DNA of 64,000 nucleotides, taken from positions 744,001 to 808,000 of the forward strand of contig NW_025813595.1 of the NCBI RefSeq assembly GCF_910589235.1, in the 5' to 3' direction. Every line of letters begins with the position of its first letter. Within the stretch, counting starts at the first letter, position 1. The notes under the pieces were generated by a model. That model was given only the letters and a program-made list of their open reading frames with translations. It ran no database searches and was not told the origin of the DNA. Both the position numbers and the translations under genes were made by a program. Origin of the DNA: Vespa crabro. Taxonomy: Eukaryota; Arthropoda; Insecta; Hymenoptera; Vespidae. Shown one piece after another: positions 28,489 to 42,904 of this stretch.

Positions 28489-31400
28489 TAAAGATAATAA
28501 CGAAATTAATGGAAATAACGATAATAATAATATAATAATAACGATAATAACGATAATAATAACAATATTAACAATAATAACGATAATAGCGATAACAACG
28601 TTAATAAATTTAGTAATTACAACAATAATATTATTACTAACGATAATAACGATATTAAAGATTCTAATAATAACGATAATAACGTTGATATCGATAATAA
28701 TAATAACAATATTAACGATAATACCGTTAATAATAATAACAATAATACTAATGATAATATTATCTATAATAACAATAATAATGATAATAATAATAATAAT
28801 AACAATAATTACGATAATAAAGAAATTAACGATAATGATAATGATGATAATTACGATAATAGTAATAATAATAATAATAACGATTATAACGATATAAATA
28901 AATTATAGTAAGATTAATAATAAAGATAATAATGATAAAAACGATATTAATAATAACAACAAAATGATAATAACGATAATAATGATAATAACAATAATAA
29001 AAAAATAATAATATTAATGAGAAGAATAACGATGATACCGATAATAACGGTAATAATATTAATAAATATAAATATAATATCGTTAATAAGGATAGTAATA
29101 ATAATAATAATAATAATAATGACTATAATAATGATAACAATAATAACGATAAGGAGAAAAATAACGATAAAATTTATAACCATAAAATCGATAACAACGA
29201 TAATAACGGCAATATTAAGAATAATAATACCGATTATAAGGATAATAAAGATAAGAACGATTATAATAATAACAATAATAACTATAATAACGATAGTAAT
29301 AATAATATATATATTGATATATTTAGTAATATAGGATAAATATATAGATAGTGTTTATAAGGACGATATTAAATAAAAACGATAAAAAAGAAAATAACGA
29401 TAATAATGACAATTTCGATTATAATATTAACGATAATATCACAATAGTTATAATAATAATAACGATAATAACGATAATAACAATAATAACGACAATAATA
29501 ATAATAATAAGAATAAGAAAGATAACTACAAAAAGACGATAATAGTAATATTAATAAAAATGAAAACAAGGATAATAACGATAACAACTATTATAATAAT
29601 AATTATAATAATAAAGATATTAAAGATATGAACGATATTAACAATAATAACAATAATAAAGATAATTATAATACGTTAATAACGATTACAGTAATAATAA
29701 TAATATTGATAGTAACAAAAATTACGATAATGGTGAAAATAATAATAATAATAATAAAAATATTAAAGATATTAACGATAACAACGATATTAATGCTAAT
29801 AACAAAAATATTTACAATAATAATAATAATAATAGCGTTAATATCAATAATAATGTGATCTATAAAAATGATAATAAAATTAATAACTTCAATATTAATA
29901 ACAATAATAATGATATCAAAGATAATAACAATATTAATAATTATAACGAAAGTAAGGATAATCACGATGACAACGATAATAATAGTAAGAATAATAATGA
30001 TAATACATTAATAATCGTAGTAGTAATAACAATAATAACGATAAGAACTATATTTACGGTACAAATAGTAACGATAATAACGATAATAGTAATAATAAAA
30101 GTGATAATATCGATAATATTGATAATAACGATAATAAAAATACGATAATAACGATAATACCAATAATAATAACAACGATAACAACGATAATAATAATATT
30201 AATAATAATATCGATAACTACTAACATTCCTATAATTATAATAATAGTAATATCGATAATAAGGATAATTACGAAAAAAACGGTAATAAAGATAATAACG
30301 ATAATAACGGTAATAATTATAACAATAATGACGATAATAACGATAATTACGATAATAATTATAATAACGATAATTATAACAATATTAACGATGGGAAAGA
30401 TTATGAAGATAATAATAATAACAATTATTACGACAATAATAATAAGAATAATAACGATAATAACGATATTAGCGATAATAATACTAGTAACAGTAACAAT
30501 AATAATAAATATAATAAAGATATTGAGGATACAAACGATATTAGAGATAATAGCGATAATAAAATTAATAATAATAACTATAATAACGATAATAACAATA
30601 ATAATAACATTAACAGCGATAATAACGATAATAAAATTGATAATAATAATAATGCCGATATTATAGATATTAACGATAATAATAAGAACGATAATAGCGA
30701 CAATAGTAATTATAACAATAATAAATATGATAACGATATTAACGATAATAACGCTAATAATGATAATAACGATTATAATAATAATCATAATAACAATATT
30801 AACGATAATAACTATAATATCGGTATAATTATAATAATATAATCGATAATTGCGTCATTAGAAATAATAATAATAACAATAATAACTATAATGACGATAG
30901 AAACGAAAATACTAATAACCATAATAACGATAATAATAATAATAAGAATAACGATAATAACGATAATAGCGATTGTAATGACAATAAAGACAGTAATAAG
31001 AATAATATTATTAATAATAACGATAATAATAATAATATTAATAACGATAATTACATTAATAACGATAATAGTAATAATGACGTTAATAGTAATAATCATA
31101 ATAATGATATTAGCGATAATATCAACAATAATAATAATAATAATAACCATAATAACGATAATAAAAATAATTACTATAATAAGATAATAACAATGAAAAT
31201 AATAGTAATAATAAATATATTAAAGTTAGTAAGGATAATATCGATTATAATATTAATAATAATGACGATGAATACGATACTAGCAGCAATATTATTAATA
31301 ATATTAACGTTAATAGGTATAATTACTATATAAAAGTTAATAGTAATAATAATAATAACGATAAAAACGATATTAGCGATAATAACAATAATAATAATGA

Positions 31401-31660
31401 TAATAACGATAATAATAATAGCAATAATAACGATTTTTAATGTTAAGAATGATAATAATAATAACATTTATAACCATTATAATATTTACAACGATAATAA
31501 TAATAATGACGTTAATAATAATAATCATAATAAAGATATTAACAATAATTTCAACAATAATAATTCTAAAAATAATAATAATAATAATAGTAACCATAAG
31601 AACGATAATATCAATAATAACGATTATAATAATAACGATAGTAACGATAATATTGATAAT
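27965..31660 (+). repeat. Block F1, long copy 2
   Basis: Colinear with 11590-15640. Landmarks are GTCATCAAAAATATTAATAA (28167), GAGAAGAATAACGATGATAC (29018), the AT island (29305-29373), AACTACAAAAAGACGATAAT (29524), ACATTCCTATAATTATAATA (30223), GATGGGAAAGATTATGAAGA (30389), the CGGTATAAT box (30815) and TTTTTAATGTTAAGAATGAT (31434). It has a single unit where copy 1 has the 102-bp duplication, and it lacks the foldback. There is no coding signal. Confidence 0.85.
29305..29373 (+). other. Non-triplet AT island, copy 2
   Basis: An alternating AT run, then ATAAATATATAGATAGTGTT and TATAAGGACGATATTAAATA. It matches the island at 13081 with a few substitutions, including GATGATATT there against GACGATATT here and at 62627. 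Confidence 0.75.
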
Positions 31661-31944
31661 AACGATAATAACTATAATAATGATAATATTAATAATTATT
31701 ATAACGATAATAACGATAATATATAATAATATTAATAAGAGCGATAGTAACGTTAATAGTAATAACTATAAATTAGATAATATTGATATTAATGACAATA
31801 ACTATAATAATAATAATAAATATAAAAATAATATCTATAATAACAATAACAATAATAACAATAATAACGATTATTACGATAATAAGGATAGTAATATTAA
31901 CTATATTAATGATAATAAAGATAATAACGGCAATAATAAATATT
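31661..31944. repeat. Degenerate triplet DNA between F1 and F6
   Basis: AAT/AAC/GAT sequence with no gene and no landmark shared with other blocks. Confidence 0.65.
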
Positions 31945-32150
31945 ATAATAATATCGATAATAAGGTTAATTACGAAAATAACGGTAATAAGGGTAATACC
32001 AATAATAACGACTATAATAACAATAATAAAAATGATACTAACGAAAATAACAACAATAGCGATTATAATAAAAACAACAATAAAGATAATAACGATATTA
32101 ACAATAATAACGATAATAATAATAACAATAATACGATAATAACGATAATA
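31945..32150 (+). repeat. Block F6, copy 2
   Basis: GATAATAAGGTTAATTACGA (31957) then AAATAACGGTAATAAGGG, followed by CAATAAAGATAATAACGATA (32075), in the same order as F6 copy 1 at 4041-4180. Confidence 0.65.
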
Positions 32151-32323
32151 ATAATAAAAATTATAACGAAAATAACGATAATAGCGAAAACACCGATAAT
32201 AATAATAATAATACCGATAATAAAGATAATAAAGGTAATAATAGTAATAACAGTAATAATAGTAATAATAGCAATAATAACGATAATAACGATAATGACG
32301 ATTATAATAATAATGACAATAAC

Positions 32324-32677
32324 GGTAATAGTGATTAAAACGATAATAACGATATTAACATAATAAAAATAAAGATAATATCGAAAACAAGGGCAATAAT
32401 AATAAAATTGATAACGATAAAGAAGACAAATAATGATAAATGTAATAACATTAATAACAATAATAACAATAATTACAATAATAATAATAATGCCAATAAC
32501 GGTAATAGTAATTAAAACGATAATAACAATATTAACATAATAAAAATAAAGATAATATCGAAAATAAGAGTAATAATAATAGAATTAATAACGATAAAAA
32601 CGACAAATAATGATAAATGTAAGAACAATTATAATGATAATAACGACAATAACCATAATAACGATAATAAGCAAAAG
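32324..32677 (+). repeat. 177-bp direct tandem duplication
   Basis: GGTAATAGTGATTAAAACGA at 32324 recurs as GGTAATAGTAATTAAAACGA at 32501, and TGATAAATGTAA at 32434 recurs at 32611, each offset by 177 bases. The two copies differ at several positions, more than in the 150-bp duplication, so this one looks older. The period is 59 triplets. Confidence 0.85.
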
Positions 32678-35434
32678 AACAACAGTAGTAACGATAATTA
32701 CGATAATAATGGTATTAATAATAGTAACAATATCATTAATAACAATAATAAAGATAATAACGGTATTAATGATAGTAAACATAATATAAATAATAATATC
32801 AACAATTATAACGATAAGGACGTAAATAATAATAACGGTAATAACGATTATATCGATACTAACGATAATAACCATAATATTAAGAATTATAATGATAATA
32901 TCAATAATAACTAAAATAACGATAATAACAAAGATAGTAATAATAATAGCGATAAGAAAGAAAATAACGATACTAAAAATAATAATACTGATAATGAAGA
33001 TAATAATAATAATAATAACAACAATAATTACGATAATATCGATAATAATTATAAAAATAATAAAGATAAAAACGATAATAACGGTAATAATAATAACAAT
33101 ATTAAAGTGAAGGACGATATTAATGAAAATAATAATATTATTCTTAACGATGATAACGATAATAACGGAAATAGAAATCGAAATAATGACAATAATAACA
33201 CAAATATTGATAATAACTATAATATCGATAAAATGTTAACGTTAATAACGACAAAACAGATAATAATAACGATAATAATAATAGTAATAACAACGATAAT
33301 AACAATAATGACGTTAATAGCGGTAATAATAATAATAATAATATTAATAAAATCGACAATAAGGATACTTACGGTAACAATAGTAGTAATAAAAGCACTA
33401 ATGTCAATTATAACTTTAATAATGATAATAATGGAAATAAAAACAATAATATCAACAATAATAAAGGTAATTACCTAAATAAAAACAACGGTAATAACGT
33501 TCATAACAAAAAAAACCGTAATACCGACAATATTAATATCAACAATAACTTTAATAATAAAAATAACGATAATAACTGTAATAATAAAAGTAATAATAAT
33601 AATAACAATAATTAAAGATAATGACAATAATAGCAATAATACTGATAATAAAGATATAAATAAAATAATAATAATAATAACAATAATAACGCTAATAATG
33701 ATAATAATAAAAAAAATAATAATAATACCAAGAATAACAATAGTAAGGATGATAATAATAATAATAATATTAATAATAATAAAAATAATGATAGTAATGA
33801 TAATAACGAAAATAATAGTTGTAATAATAACACTAATCAAAATAATAAAGGTAATAACGATACTAATAATAATAATAATATTTACAATAATAACGATAAT
33901 TTCGATAATAATATTTTTAACAATAATTACGATAATGAGGATAGTCACAATAATAACGATAATAATGACGATAATATCGATAGTAACAATAATATTGATT
34001 ATAAAGAAATCAATTATAAAAAAAAATAATGATAATATCCATAATATCGGTATTAATAATTAATTATATCTATAGTAACAATAATAACGATAATATCGAT
34101 TATAATGATAAGAAAGATAATATTAATAACATTAATAAAGATAATAACGATATTAACGATAATAATAATAACAATAATAACGATAATATAGATAATACTC
34201 ATAACAATATTAAAGATAACATCGTTAATAATAGTAATAATGGTAATAATAATAACTATAATAACGATAATAACGATAAGAATAATAACGATAAAAACGA
34301 GAATAGTAATAATAATAATAATAATATTTACGATATTATAGGTAAAAATAATAATAATACTAACAATAAATACGATAATAAAGAAAATAACGATAGTAAC
34401 AAGGACGATAATAACGATAATAGTAATTACAAAAATATATATAGTAACAGTAATAATGATAATTACGACAATAGTAATAATAATAATAACGATAATAACG
34501 ATATTGTCGATAATTATAATAATTAAATATATAATAAAAATATTAATGATAATAACGATAATAGTGATAATATCGATAATAATAATAAAAATTGCAATAA
34601 TAACGATAATTACAATAATAATAAAAACAATAATAACGGTGAGAACGATAATGAGATTAATAATAAGACCAATATAACTATATTACAATAACAACGTATA
34701 ATAATAATAACGATATTAACGGAAAAAAACATAATAATAACAATTATAAAGATACTAACGATTATAATGATAGTAACGGTAATAATAATATTAATAACAA
34801 TAATAAAGATAAAAACGATATGAACAATAATAATATTAACAATAATATCGATAACAACGATAATAACGATAATTATAATATTTATTTTTCTATAATATGG
34901 ATTATAACGAAAGAACGACAATTATAGTAACAATAAAATCAATAATAATGATAATAATGATAGTAATAATATTAATAAGACCGATAATAATAATAATATA
35001 GATAATAATAGGAATAAAAATAAAAATAACAAAAATAACGATATTAACGATAACTATAATAACTATAATTACGATAATAACAATAGTAATAATAACAATT
35101 ATATCGAAAACTACGATAAAAACGATATTATTAGTAATAAAAGTAAAGATAATATCGGTAAAGTGGATAATAATAATAATATTATATTCGATAATAACGA
35201 TAATAAAAATAATAATCATAATAATAACGATAATATCTCTAATAGTAACAACTATAAACTCGATAATAATGATATTAATGAAAATAACTAAAATAATAAT
35301 TGTATATATAACAATAATAACGATAATAACAATGTTATTATAACATCAATAACGATAATTACGATGATAACGATAGTAATAATTACAATAATGACGATAA
35401 CAAAGATGAAAATGATAATAATAATAATAAAAAT
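32678..35434. repeat. Degenerate triplet DNA, no block assigned
   Basis: About 2.75 kb of AAT/AAC/GAT sequence without a gene. A pattern-breaking patch, TATTTTTCTATAATATGG at 34881, is one of the few T-rich words in this part. No long inverted repeat was seen. Confidence 0.7.
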
Positions 35435-35560
35435 ATTATCGATAATAAGGTTAATTACGAAAATAACGGTAATAAAGATAATAAGAATAATAACGGCAAT
35501 AATGACAATAATAATAAGGATACGAACGATAATAACGATAATAATGAATAAAATAATAAT
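35435..35560 (+). repeat. Block F6, short copy 3
   Basis: GATAATAAGGTTAATTACGA (35441) then AAATAACGGTAATAAAGATA, matching 4041 and 31957. Only the first part of the block is recognisable. Confidence 0.55.
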
Positions 35561-35588
35561 GATAATAACGTTATTATCGATAATAACG
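35561..35588. repeat. Overlapping perfect palindromes (forward, inverted, forward 9-mers)
   Basis: GATAATAAC, GTTATTATC and GATAATAAC lie end to end. GATAATAACGTTATTATC (35561-35578) and CGTTATTATCGATAATAACG (35569-35588) are both perfect palindromes. The middle 9-mer is the reverse complement of its neighbours, in a window where polarity is otherwise constant. Confidence 0.9.
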
Positions 35589-35753
35589 ACAGTAATAATT
35601 ACAATAAAAACGATAACCTATAATAATTATAATAACGATAACTATAAGATCAATAACTACTATAATAACAATATTAAAAAATAATAATAATAAGAATAAC
35701 AACGATAATATAGAAATAACGATAATAATAACAACAATTATAACAATAATAAC

Positions 35754-35754
35754 G

Positions 35755-35799
<45 letters not shown>

Positions 35800-35800
35800 T
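35754..35800 (+). repeat. Pure (AAT)n microsatellite, about 15 units
   Basis: An uninterrupted ATA/AAT run ending in ATATTATGG. It fits recent slippage. Confidence 0.88.
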
Positions 35801-35819
35801 TATGGATAATAACGATAAT

Positions 35820-36110
35820 TACGATCATAATAATAGTATTAATAACGATGATAAGGATAATAACGGTACATCGATAATAGTAATATCAATAATATCGATA
35901 ATAACTATAATAACGATAAGAATGAAATAATAATAATGATAATAGTGATAACAAATATAATAACGATAGTAATAATGACAAATATATCGATAATAACTGT
36001 AATGATAATAACAATAATAACGACAATTACGATAACATCGATAATAATAATAACATTATTAACGTTCATAACGATAACAGTAATAATAATAATAACATGT
36101 ATAACGATAA
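35820..36110 (+). repeat. Block F7, copy 1
   Basis: GATGATAAGGATAATAACGG (35847), ACAAATATAATAACGATAGT (35951), GACAATTACGATAACATCGA (36023) and AACGTTCATAACGATAACAG (36060) follow the same order as 38838-39040. It is short and diverged. Confidence 0.55.
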
Positions 36111-36402
36111 TAACGATAATGATAATACTAACAGTTACAATAATAACGATAATAACTATAACAACGATGATAATAATAACGATAGTAATTTTAATAACGA
36201 TAATAACGAGACTAACGAAAATAACGATAATAAAAATAATAAGAATAAAAATAAATACGATAATAACAATAATTATTAGAACAATAACAACGATATTAAG
36301 GATAATAACGATAATGATAATAACAATAATAACGATGACAACGATAAGAACGATAATAGTAATCTTAATAATAACGAAAATAAGGATAATGACGATAACT
36401 AC

Positions 36403-36403
<1 letters not shown>

Positions 36404-36446
<43 letters not shown>
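36404..36446 (+). repeat. Pure (AAT)n microsatellite, about 14 units
   Basis: An uninterrupted TAA/AAT run bounded by CTACTATAAT and AAAGTC. Confidence 0.88.
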
Positions 36447-36447
<1 letters not shown>

Positions 36448-36489
36448 GTCATTAACGATATTAACGAAATTAACGATAATAATTATATC

Positions 36490-36860
36490 GATAAGAATAT
36501 AAGGATAATAACGATTACAGTAATAATAATAATATCGATAGTAACAAAAGTAAAGATAATGTCGATAAAAAAAATAATAATAATAACTATAAAAACGATA
36601 TCAACGAAAACAGCGATAATAGTGGTAATAACAGTAATAATAACAATATTAACGATAATAACAATTATAATGAGAACATTAATATTGATAAAAACGGTAA
36701 TAACTATAATAATAATAATAACATTATTAATGATAATAACGAAAAAAACGATATCAAAACGATAATAAAAATATTTATAATAATAACGAAAATAGAGATA
36801 ATCACGATGAAAACGATAATAATATTAACAATCATAATTATAATAATGATAATACCGATA
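36490..36860 (+). repeat. Block F1, internal fragment
   Basis: CGATTACAGTAATAATAATA (36513) and, about 280 bases on, GAGATAATCACGATGAAAAC (36794) match 13570-13870 and 29680-29970 in F1 in the same order. The rest of F1 is absent. Confidence 0.6.
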
Positions 36861-38819
36861 ATAATAATAATAATAATAACAATAATAATCATAACAATAA
36901 TAACGACAATAAAGGGAACGACGTAAATAATAATAGTAATAATAACGATAATAAGGATAATGACGATAACATCGATAATAATAATTACAATAATGATGAT
37001 AATAACTATAATATTCATAATAATAATAATGATATCACCGATAATGAAGATGAAAACGATTATAATAATAATCATAATAACGATAATAACGATAATAGTA
37101 ATAATAACTGTAACGATAATAACGATATTAACGATAAAAGCAATAATAATTATAACAATGAAAATGATAATAATGATAATAAAGATAATAATAATGACGA
37201 TAATAGATATAATAATAATAACGATAATAAAAATAACAATAAAAAAAAACAACGATAATATCGATCATAACTGTTATATTATTTATAATAACGATAATAA
37301 CGATATAAAGGAAAGTAACTATAATAACAATGATATTAATAACGTTAAAAACAATAATAAAGTTAATAACGATAATAATAGTAAGAACAATAACAATAAT
37401 AACGATAATAATAATAAAATTAATAACTCCAATTGTGATAACAAGGATAATAATAACATTAATAATAACTATAATTACGATAATAACGATAATAATTGTA
37501 GTAATAATAATAATAATAACGATAATAACGTTAATAACGAAAATAAGGATTATAATATTAACGATAATATCAATAATATCGATAATAATAATAACACTAC
37601 TAGCGATAATAACGATAAAAATAATAATAATAACAATAATAACGAAATTAACCATAATAACGATAAGAACGATAAGAACGATAACAATAATAATAATATT
37701 GTTAACAAAGATAATAACGATATTAACGATATTAACGATAATAGTAAAAACAATATTAAGGAAAATAAAGATAATAAAGATAATAACGATAATAATAATA
37801 ATAATAACAGCAATATTATCGATAATTACGATACTAACATTAATAACGATCATAACGATTACATTAATAGTAATACTAACGATGATAACGACATTAACGA
37901 CAATAATAGTAGTAATAATAACAATAATAACAATAATAACGATAATGATGTTAGCGATAATAATAATAACGACAATGATTATAATAATAATAACAATTCT
38001 AACGATAAAAGCAATAATAATAATAGTAATAGTAATAATAATAGTAATAATAACGATAATAAAAATAATTAAAATAACAATAATAACGACATTAACGATA
38101 ATTGCGAATAACAATAATAATAATAATAACGATAATAGCGATAATAACGATCATAATAATAATAACAGTCACAATATTAATAATAACAATAATGACGATA
38201 ATATCGATAATAATGATAATAAAGGTAATGAAGACAATAAAAATAATATTAAGTACGATAATAAAGGTAATAAAGAGAATAACGGTAACAACGAAAATAG
38301 CGATGATAATAATAACGATAACTATTATAACAATAATAAGGATAATAAAGATAATTACGATAAATATAATAATAATAATAACAAATAATATCTATAATAC
38401 CTTTAATATGAATATTAGTAACAACAATAATAAAGATACTAACGTAATTAACGATAGTAATAATGACAATAATAACGACAACAAAGATGATAACTATTAT
38501 AATAATAATAATAATAATAATATTATTGACAATAAGGATAATTGCGAAAATAAAGGTAATAAAAATATTAACAATAATAACGACATTAATAATAATAATA
38601 ATAACGATACTAACGATAATAAAGATAATATCGATATTAACGATAATAACGGTATTAACGATAATAACGGTATTAACGATAATAACGATAGAAATAATTA
38701 CAATAATAACGATAATGACGATAATAATGAGAATAACCGTAATTATAAGAACAATAATTATTATAATAACGATACTAACAATAATAATATTAAGGATAAT
38801 AGCGATATTTACGATAATA
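36861..38819. repeat. Degenerate triplet DNA with a register slip at an A-run
   Basis: Holds the long Asn/Asp-register stretch 37250-38070, entered through a 9-A run at about 37241-37249 that moves the frame from Ile/Thr to Asn/Asp. Long frames at 36960-38072 and 38102-39358 are composition only. No gene is supported. Confidence 0.75.
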
Positions 38820-39060
38820 ATAAAAGTATTAATAATGATGATAAGGATAATAACGATAACAACGATAATAGTAATATCAGAAATATCGATAGTAATGATA
38901 ATAACGATAACAAATATTATAACGATAGTAATAATAGCAATTATGTCGATTATAACTATAATGACGATAACAATAATAACGACAATTACGATATTATCGA
39001 TAATAATATTAACAATATTAACGTTCATATCGATAAAAACGATAATAATAAATATAATAA
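38820..39060 (+). repeat. Block F7, copy 2
   Basis: GATGATAAGGATAATAACGA (38836), ACAAATATTATAACGATAGT (38910), GACAATTACGATATTATCGA (38981) and AACGTTCATATCGATAAAAA (39019), colinear with F7 copy 1. Confidence 0.55.
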
Positions 39061-39882
39061 TAATGATAATAAAGATATCAATGATAATAATGATAATAAC
39101 GATATTAATAATAACGATATTATCGATAATAATAATAATAATAATATTAGCAATAATGACTTTAATAAAGATAATAACGATAATAATGATACGATAATAA
39201 CGATTATAATAATAACGATAATGAGGATGATAATAATAACTATAATAGCACTGATAAAAGTAATATTTATAATAATAATAGCAATAATAACGATAACAAC
39301 TATAATAACATTATTGATAATAATAATGATAACGAAACTGAGAATAATAACGGTGTAAACGATAAGAATAATAACAATAATATCGATGATGAAGATAATA
39401 ACGATAATAATAATAATAATAATAACGAAAATAACGATTATAATGATAATGACATTAATAATGCTAATAATAAGAGCAATAATATCGAAAAAAAGATAAT
39501 AATATTGATAATAATAGATATTATAATTACAATATTAACATTAATAAAGATAATAATAATAATAATAGTAGTAATAATAACAATAATAACAGTATTAACA
39601 ATAATAACGATAATAACAATATTATCCATAATAATATTAATAATATTAATGAAAATAACGGTAATAACGATTACGAAGATAATAATAATAATAATAAGAT
39701 AATACCGACATTAATTATGATAACAATGACAACGATTAAAATAATAACAATAATACCGATAATAACGTTAATAACGACAATAATTATAATAATAATATTA
39801 ATAGTAATAATAACGAAAATGATAATAACGATAATTACGATATTAATAATGATATTAAAACAATAATAAAGATAATAATGGA

Positions 39883-39920
<38 letters not shown>

Positions 39921-40544
39921 TAACAAAGATAATAATGGCAATAATAATACGAATAATAATAATAATAATAATAATAATATCAATAATAACGAAAAGAAAG
40001 CTAATTATAATAGTCATAATTTCTATAATGACACTAATAACGGTAACAACAACAATAAAATATACGAAGATATCGATAATATTGATAATGATAATGACAA
40101 TAATAAAAATAATAACAATAATAATGATATTAATAACAATAATATTAATAAAAATATTAACGATAATAACTATAATGGAAATAACGTTAATTACGATAAT
40201 AACGATGTTAACGTTAATTATCGTAAGGAAAACGATAATGTCGATAATAATGAATACACTAATATCGATAATTTAGATAATAATAATAATAAGGAAAATA
40301 AGTGTATCAACGATAATAACGATATTAACGATATTAACGATAATAAAACTAATAATAATAGTAAGGGGTAATAAAGATTATAACGATAATAATGATAATA
40401 ACAATAATAATAATTCTAATAATAAATATAATAATGATAATATAGGAAATAAGGATAATAATAATAACAATAATAACGATAATAACGATATTAATGATAA
40501 TAACGACAATAATAATAATAATAATAATAATAGTAACATAATAA
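39061..40544. repeat. Degenerate triplet DNA, no block assigned
   Basis: AAT/AAC/GAT sequence with a near-pure AAT tract at about 39884-39917. A patch at 40201-40235 (TTAATTATCGTAAGGAAAAC) is less regular. No gene was seen. Confidence 0.7.
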
Positions 40545-42020
40545 TAATAATATCGATAATATCGATAATAACGATAATAATAATAATAATATTAACAAGG
40601 ATAATAACGATAATATCGATAATATCGATAATAACCATAATGATAATAATAATAATAACGATAATAATGATAATAACGATATTAATAATAATAATAACAC
40701 TAAAAACAATAATAACGATAATAACAATAATAATGATAGCATTACAAACAATAATATCGATAATAACGATAATTACGATAATAATTATAACAATAATACC
40801 GATAATAAAGATCAGAAATATAATAATATTAACAATAATATCTACGGCAACGTTATTAATGATAATTATAATAATTATATATCGATAATAAGGATTATAA
40901 GGATAAGAACGAACAAAACTATATATAAGTAAATAACGGCAATTATCATAATAATAATAACGATAATGGCGATAATAACGGTAATGACCATAATAACGAT
41001 TATAATAATAACGATAGTAACGATATTAGTAATAATAATAATAATGATAATAACGTTAATAACAAAAATAATAATAAGGTAATAACGATGTTAACTACAA
41101 AAACGATAATAATGATAATAGCAATAATAATAATAATAACAATTACAATAATAACGCTAATAACTATAATATTGAGAACAATAATAACGATCTTAACGTT
41201 AATAATTGATAACGTTAATAATAATACCAATAATAGGGATAACATCGATAATAACAATAATCGTAATAATAACGATAATAGTGGTAATAACGATGACAAC
41301 AATAATAATAATAACAATAATAACGATAATATGTATAATAACGGTAATAACGATAATAATAATAATAATAATAACGATAATAACGATATTTACGAAAATA
41401 AGGATAATAATAATAACAATGTTAACAATAATACCGATATTAATAATAATAAGAATAACAAAGACAGTAACAATAATAATAATAGTAATACTAATGTTAA
41501 TAACGTTATAAACGATAATAACGATAATAATAATAACAGTAATAACAGTAATAACGATAATATGGATTATAATACTAACAATAAAATAGATAGTAAGGAT
41601 ATTAAAAGTAACAATAATAAAATTAAATACGATAATAACGACAATAGTAATAATTATAATAACCATAATAATGATAATATAGTTATTAATAATAATAATA
41701 ATAATATTCATAACGATAATAACGGTTATAATTTTAATAACGATAATAACGAAATTAACAATAAGAGTAATGATAATAAAAGAGATATTAAAGATGTTAA
41801 CGATAATAATAATAATAGTAACATTAGTAACGATAATGACGACAAAGACGAAATAATAATAACGATAATAACAATTATAGTAATGTTAATAATACCTAGA
41901 GTAACAATAATAACGAAAATGATAATAATAATAATTATAATAATAACGATTATAACGATAATTACGTTAAAAACGATAATATTAATAAAATTAATAACGA
42001 AAATTACGATAATAACAAAA
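40545..42020 (+). repeat. Block F3, copy 2
   Basis: Colinear with 21270-22340: ACAAGGATAATAACGATAAT (40595), AATGATAGCATTACAAACAA (40731), AAGGATTATAAGGATAAGAA (40890), ATGGATTATAATACTAACAA (41561) and ATACCTAGAGTAACAATAAT (41892). It is longer than copy 1, with additional sequence around 41040-41420 that carries GTAATAATAACGATAATAGT, which it shares with units A and B. Confidence 0.8.
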
Positions 42021-42904
42021 ATAATAATAGCATTAATAACAATAATAATGATAAAAATAATAATAGTTATAACAATATTAAGGAAATTAACGATAATAAC
42101 GGTAATACTAATAATGATGACAACGACAAAAATAATAATATTAATATAATAAATAACGAAAATAAGGATAAGAACGATAACAACGATATATTCAATTATA
42201 ATAATAATAATGATAATAACTATAATAACGAAAAAAACACTGAAAACGAGAGGAATAGGAACGATAATAACGATATAAGAATAATAATAATTACATTAAT
42301 AACGATAGCAACGACAATAACGATAAAAATAATAATAATAATAACGAAAGTAAGGATAATAACGTGCCAACGATAATAATAATAACAATAATAGGGATAA
42401 GAACAATAATAATAATGAAGTAAATAAATATATTAACGATGACAACGATAATAATAATAACAATAATAAAGATAATTACGATTATAAAGATTATAAGGAT
42501 TATAACAATAACGATAATAACGATATTACTAAAAATAATAAGAACGATAATAAAGATAAAACGATAAAAGTGATAATAAATATAATAACAAAAATAACAA
42601 TTAAATAATAGTAATAATAGAGATATTAACGTTATTAACGGTAATAACGATAATAATAAAAACAGTAATAACGATAAAGACGATAATAACGACAATTATA
42701 ATAAAAATATTAACGTATATAGAGATATCTACTATTTCAAAGACTATAATTATAACAATAATAACTATAAAAACGATATTTACGATAATAACAATAACGA
42801 TAGTAACGATAATATCGATAATACTAATTACAATATTATTTATAATATCGATAATAATAATAACATATTAGCGATAATATCTATAAAAATAATAATAATA
42901 ATAA
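42021..42904. repeat. Degenerate triplet DNA with HP2, left flank of unit A
   Basis: AAT/AAC/GAT sequence. HP2 in imperfect form (ATATAG/CTATTT, 9-base spacer) is at 42717-42737. ACATATTAGCGATAATATCT at 42861 matches 23534, so the ancestral sequence upstream of F2 is preserved here. It is not repeated before unit B, which places the left duplication breakpoint after it. Confidence 0.7.

Noticed and set aside
38102..39358. Open frame of 418 codons on the + strand, the longest found, and similar ones at 36960-38072, 41088-42149 and 37330-38388
   Set aside because: The translation is an Ile/Thr string that turns into an Asn/Asp string when the triplet register slips. There is no domain, no start context, and equally long frames exist in the other registers and strand. 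It follows from composition.
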